Source of the DNA: Candidatus Hydrogenedentota bacterium
GTDB taxonomy: Bacteria; Hydrogenedentota; Hydrogenedentia; Hydrogenedentales; JAEUWI01
Direction: 5' to 3'
DNA length: 33,397 nucleotides
NCBI GenBank assembly: GCA_024280935.1
Contig: JAJRPE010000067.1
Location: 1 to 33,397 of the forward strand
Of this stretch, positions 31,472 to 33,397 are shown piece after piece. The first letter of the stretch is position 1, and every line of letters begins with the position of its first letter. Under the pieces are notes generated by a model. It was not told the DNA's origin. It saw nothing but the letters and a program-made list of their open reading frames with translations, and did no database searches. The translations under genes were made by a program, and so were the position numbers.

Positions 31472-33397
31472 CTACCGGATTACCGTGCGGGTAATACCTT
31501 TGCGTACGGTGCTTTTCGGGCCGAGCTTGTCCTTCCGTTCCTTCAGGGCAAGGGGATCGGCACCCCGTTTTTCCGCTTCCTCCACCAAGCTGCGTGCGCT
31601 ATTCTTGTCATCGGAGGCCAGCGCCATATCGGCCATTTTCAGCCAGGATTCGGGGTCGTCTGGATAGGCCTGTTGGGCGGCTTTCAGGTAGGCGACGGCC
31701 CGTTGCGGCTGCTTCAGTTCCATGGCAATATCCGCCAATATGAGTTCTGGCATTTGTAAATCGGTGGTCTTCTGCTGGGCACCGTAGCGAAGATAGGCCT
31801 CGGCGGCGGGCCAGATACCGCCGGCACCACATCGCGCAGCGAGATGTTTCCAGGCATCCCCATTGTTTGCCTGCTTGGAGCCCCATTCGGAAATAAAGTT
31901 ATCGGTTCCATCCATTCGCGCGCTCACGTAGCCAAGGAGGGACCATCCCGAGGGGTTTGCGGGTTCCCGCTCCAGACCCATCTGGAGCAGATAGAATGCG
32001 CTGAGGAGATTTCCTTCCAGGAGATTTCGTTGGGCCTGCAAGAAAAACACGACGGCGGATTGGGGCGACTTTTGCTGCACTTCCATCGTTTGGGCGCGGA
32101 GGTTTTCACGCTGCTGCGCCACATTTCGGAATTGCTTGAGCGGCCCTGCAAGCGCCTCACTACGTCCATTTTTTGCCACCTGCTCCAGCAGCGGTAGTCC
32201 GGTCTCCAGGTCGCCCATCCCAGCGGCAAGAAGGCCGTAGCGCTCCAGCACGGAATCGGGAAGGGGGCCGAGCTTCTGCGCCCGATTGAAGGCCCGAAGT
32301 GTTTCCTCTATGTAATGCCGGTCACCCGTGGTCCGGGCCTGTTGTTCCGCTGCGGAGGCCAGGTAGAGGGTTGTTTCCTGGTCCAGGGGGCGCCGCGCCG
32401 CAGCGATGCGAAGGTGTTCGAGGGCTTTGGCGTACTGTTCTTGTTCGAGGGCGAGCATTCCCAGATTTTTTCGGGCATCGGTGTTTTCGGGATCGCGCTC
32501 CAGCACATCGGCCCAGGCCGCCGCCGCCTGTTTGATCACGGCGCGCTGCCCGTCACTGCCGGTCTCCAGTGTGTTGGATTTGGCGACAAGGAAGTTTCCG
32601 ATGGCCAGCGACGGGCGTAGGGAATCGGGATGGGCCGTGCGTTCTGCCTCCCACAGTTCGACGGGGCGGGTCCATACCCCGCAGCGCTGAAAAGAAATCG
32701 CGGCAAGGCCGAGGATAAGTGCCGCAGCGACACCGCCTCCCACGAGGCGCGCCCGTGGGCTGCTGAGAAACTGAAGCCCCCAAGGGGCCAGGATACAAAT
32801 TGCCGCCCAGGGGGCGTACAGGTAGCGGGTTGGGCCAACGGCTTCAGCGGGGCCGCAAAAGGCGGTATTTGCCAGTGCAAGGAGCACCCAGAGGGCCAAT
32901 ATGGCAGGCAAGCGTTTACCCATGGCCCCCAGCCCGATACCCAAGGCAATCAAGAGCAGTGCCACAATACCCGGCAGAAGTCCGATAGAGACAGGCAGGA
33001 GGCTGTAGTTCATGGGCAGAAGGCCGTAATACAGACCGAAGCCTGCCTGGGCCACAAGCCCCATAAACTTTTCGCCGAGGCTATGGTGTGCAGCACTGGC
33101 ATCCAGGAGGCCCGATGCCATGCCCGCAACCCACATGAAGGTGGTGGCCAGCAGCAGGAGAACAGCCACAACACCCCTGAAATCTGTGGTGTCACTGCCC
33201 TTGTCGCAGTGGTAGAAGAGCAGTCCGATTCCGATAAAGGGAAAGCAGAGGGCGGCACTGTCGCTTCCAAAGGCGAGGAGGAAGCAGATAACAGAAGCTG
33301 CGAGGCAGAGAACACAGCGTTGTTGTGTTGCGCAACCCCGCAGCAGGAGGAGCAAGGCGGCGAGTCCAAAGAAGGTAGATTGCAGCACTGGGCGTGC
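31472..33397 (-). CDS. Membrane protein with C-terminal TPR domain (TMTC/GT39-like), N-terminus missing
   Basis: The visible part is about 640 residues; the frame stays open to the right edge (ARPVLQSTFFGL...), so the N-terminus is beyond the sequence. The first ~230 residues are multiple membrane helices with VGPTRYLYAPWAAICILAPW, a segment typical of TPR-bearing membrane proteins of the TMTC / O-mannosyl-transferase-like group. About 400 residues of TPR repeats follow (NTDARKNLGMLALEQEQYAKALEHLRIAA). If the missing part carries the usual acidic glycosyltransferase loop it would be a lipid-linked sugar transferase; that cannot be tested here. It converges on the GH-D-like gene. Confidence 0.8.
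   Translation of the reverse strand, partial: ARPVLQSTFFGLAALLLLLRGCATQQRCVLCLAASVICFLLAFGSDSAALCFPFIGIGLLFYHCDKGSDTTDFRGVVAVLLLLATTFMWVAGMASGLLDASAAHHSLGEKFMGLVAQAGFGLYYGLLPMNYSLLPVSIGLLPGIVALLLIALGIGLGAMGKRLPAILALWVLLALANTAFCGPAEAVGPTRYLYAPWAAICILAPWGLQFLSSPRARLVGGGVAAALILGLAAISFQRCGVWTRPVELWEAERTAHPDSLRPSLAIGNFLVAKSNTLETGSDGQRAVIKQAAAAWADVLERDPENTDARKNLGMLALEQEQYAKALEHLRIAAARRPLDQETTLYLASAAEQQARTTGDRHYIEETLRAFNRAQKLGPLPDSVLERYGLLAAGMGDLETGLPLLEQVAKNGRSEALAGPLKQFRNVAQQRENLRAQTMEVQQKSPQSAVVFFLQAQRNLLEGNLLSAFYLLQMGLEREPANPSGWSLLGYVSARMDGTDNFISEWGSKQANNGDAWKHLAARCGAGGIWPAAEAYLRYGAQQKTTDLQMPELILADIAMELKQPQRAVAYLKAAQQAYPDDPESWLKMADMALASDDKNSARSLVEEAEKRGADPLALKERKDKLGPKSTVRKGITRTVIR

Noticed and set aside
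31042-31494. Plus-strand frame of 150 codons over the second paired repeat
   Set aside because: It runs through the palindromic element and looks like random arginine/glycine-rich translation.

Overview
This is probably one end-to-end contig from an uncultured Gram-negative, aquatic or biofilm-type bacterium of the Planctomycetota/Lentisphaerota/Hydrogenedentota kind. The signs are a Tat-exported sulfatase, secreted GH36-like glycosidases, very long TPR proteins, and an exosortase/PEP-CTERM locus. I place it nearest Hydrogenedentota by gene content only. No rRNA, tRNA or phylogenetic marker is present.

Layout. (1) 1-2750, plus strand: a 46-bp copy of the sulfatase active-site segment at the very edge, then a sulfatase and a PfkB sugar kinase. 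(2) 2863-3046: a paired 50-bp palindromic repeat. (3) 3129-5790: an OmpR-type two-component system on the minus strand, divergent from an exported Pro/Arg/Gly-rich EF-hand protein. (4) 6018-7683: an ABC-type ATPase overlapping a Toprim-like protein, which is a defence-like pair. (5) 7687-10448, minus: a GH36 alpha-galactosidase and an exported cysteine-phosphatase-like protein. (6) 10609-25464, minus: a PEP-CTERM surface protein, a cyclic-nucleotide-binding protein, a PrsT-like TPR lipoprotein, EpsI, exosortase, a second giant TPR protein, a Wzc-like co-polymerase/kinase, a Wza-like export lipoprotein and a sigma-54 activator. (7) 26085-27796, plus: a degenerate GGDEF protein and a membrane-anchored SGNH hydrolase. 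(8) 27955-28165: a nested inverted repeat, then a small conserved-looking minus-strand gene. (9) 28887-31070: a secreted GH-D-like protein that may lack the usual catalytic Asp. (10) 31157-31344: a second copy of the paired repeat, inverted. (11) 31472 to the right edge: a membrane protein with a C-terminal TPR domain, cut by the contig end.

How it works together. Region 6 looks like a compact polysaccharide-export plus protein-sorting island. Exosortase would cut and anchor PEP-CTERM proteins while the Wza/Wzc pair exports a glycan. The TPR proteins probably scaffold this. There are no glycosyltransferases in the window, so the glycan must be built elsewhere. The most informative new observation is regulatory. 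Clear -24/-12 (sigma-54) promoters lie in front of both the PEP-CTERM gene and the sigma-54 activator gene. About 125-150 bp upstream of each is a palindrome sharing the half-site GTGACAAT. This suggests an autoregulated activator that also drives the sorted surface protein. All three large convergent gene junctions are filled with palindromic repeats of two families.
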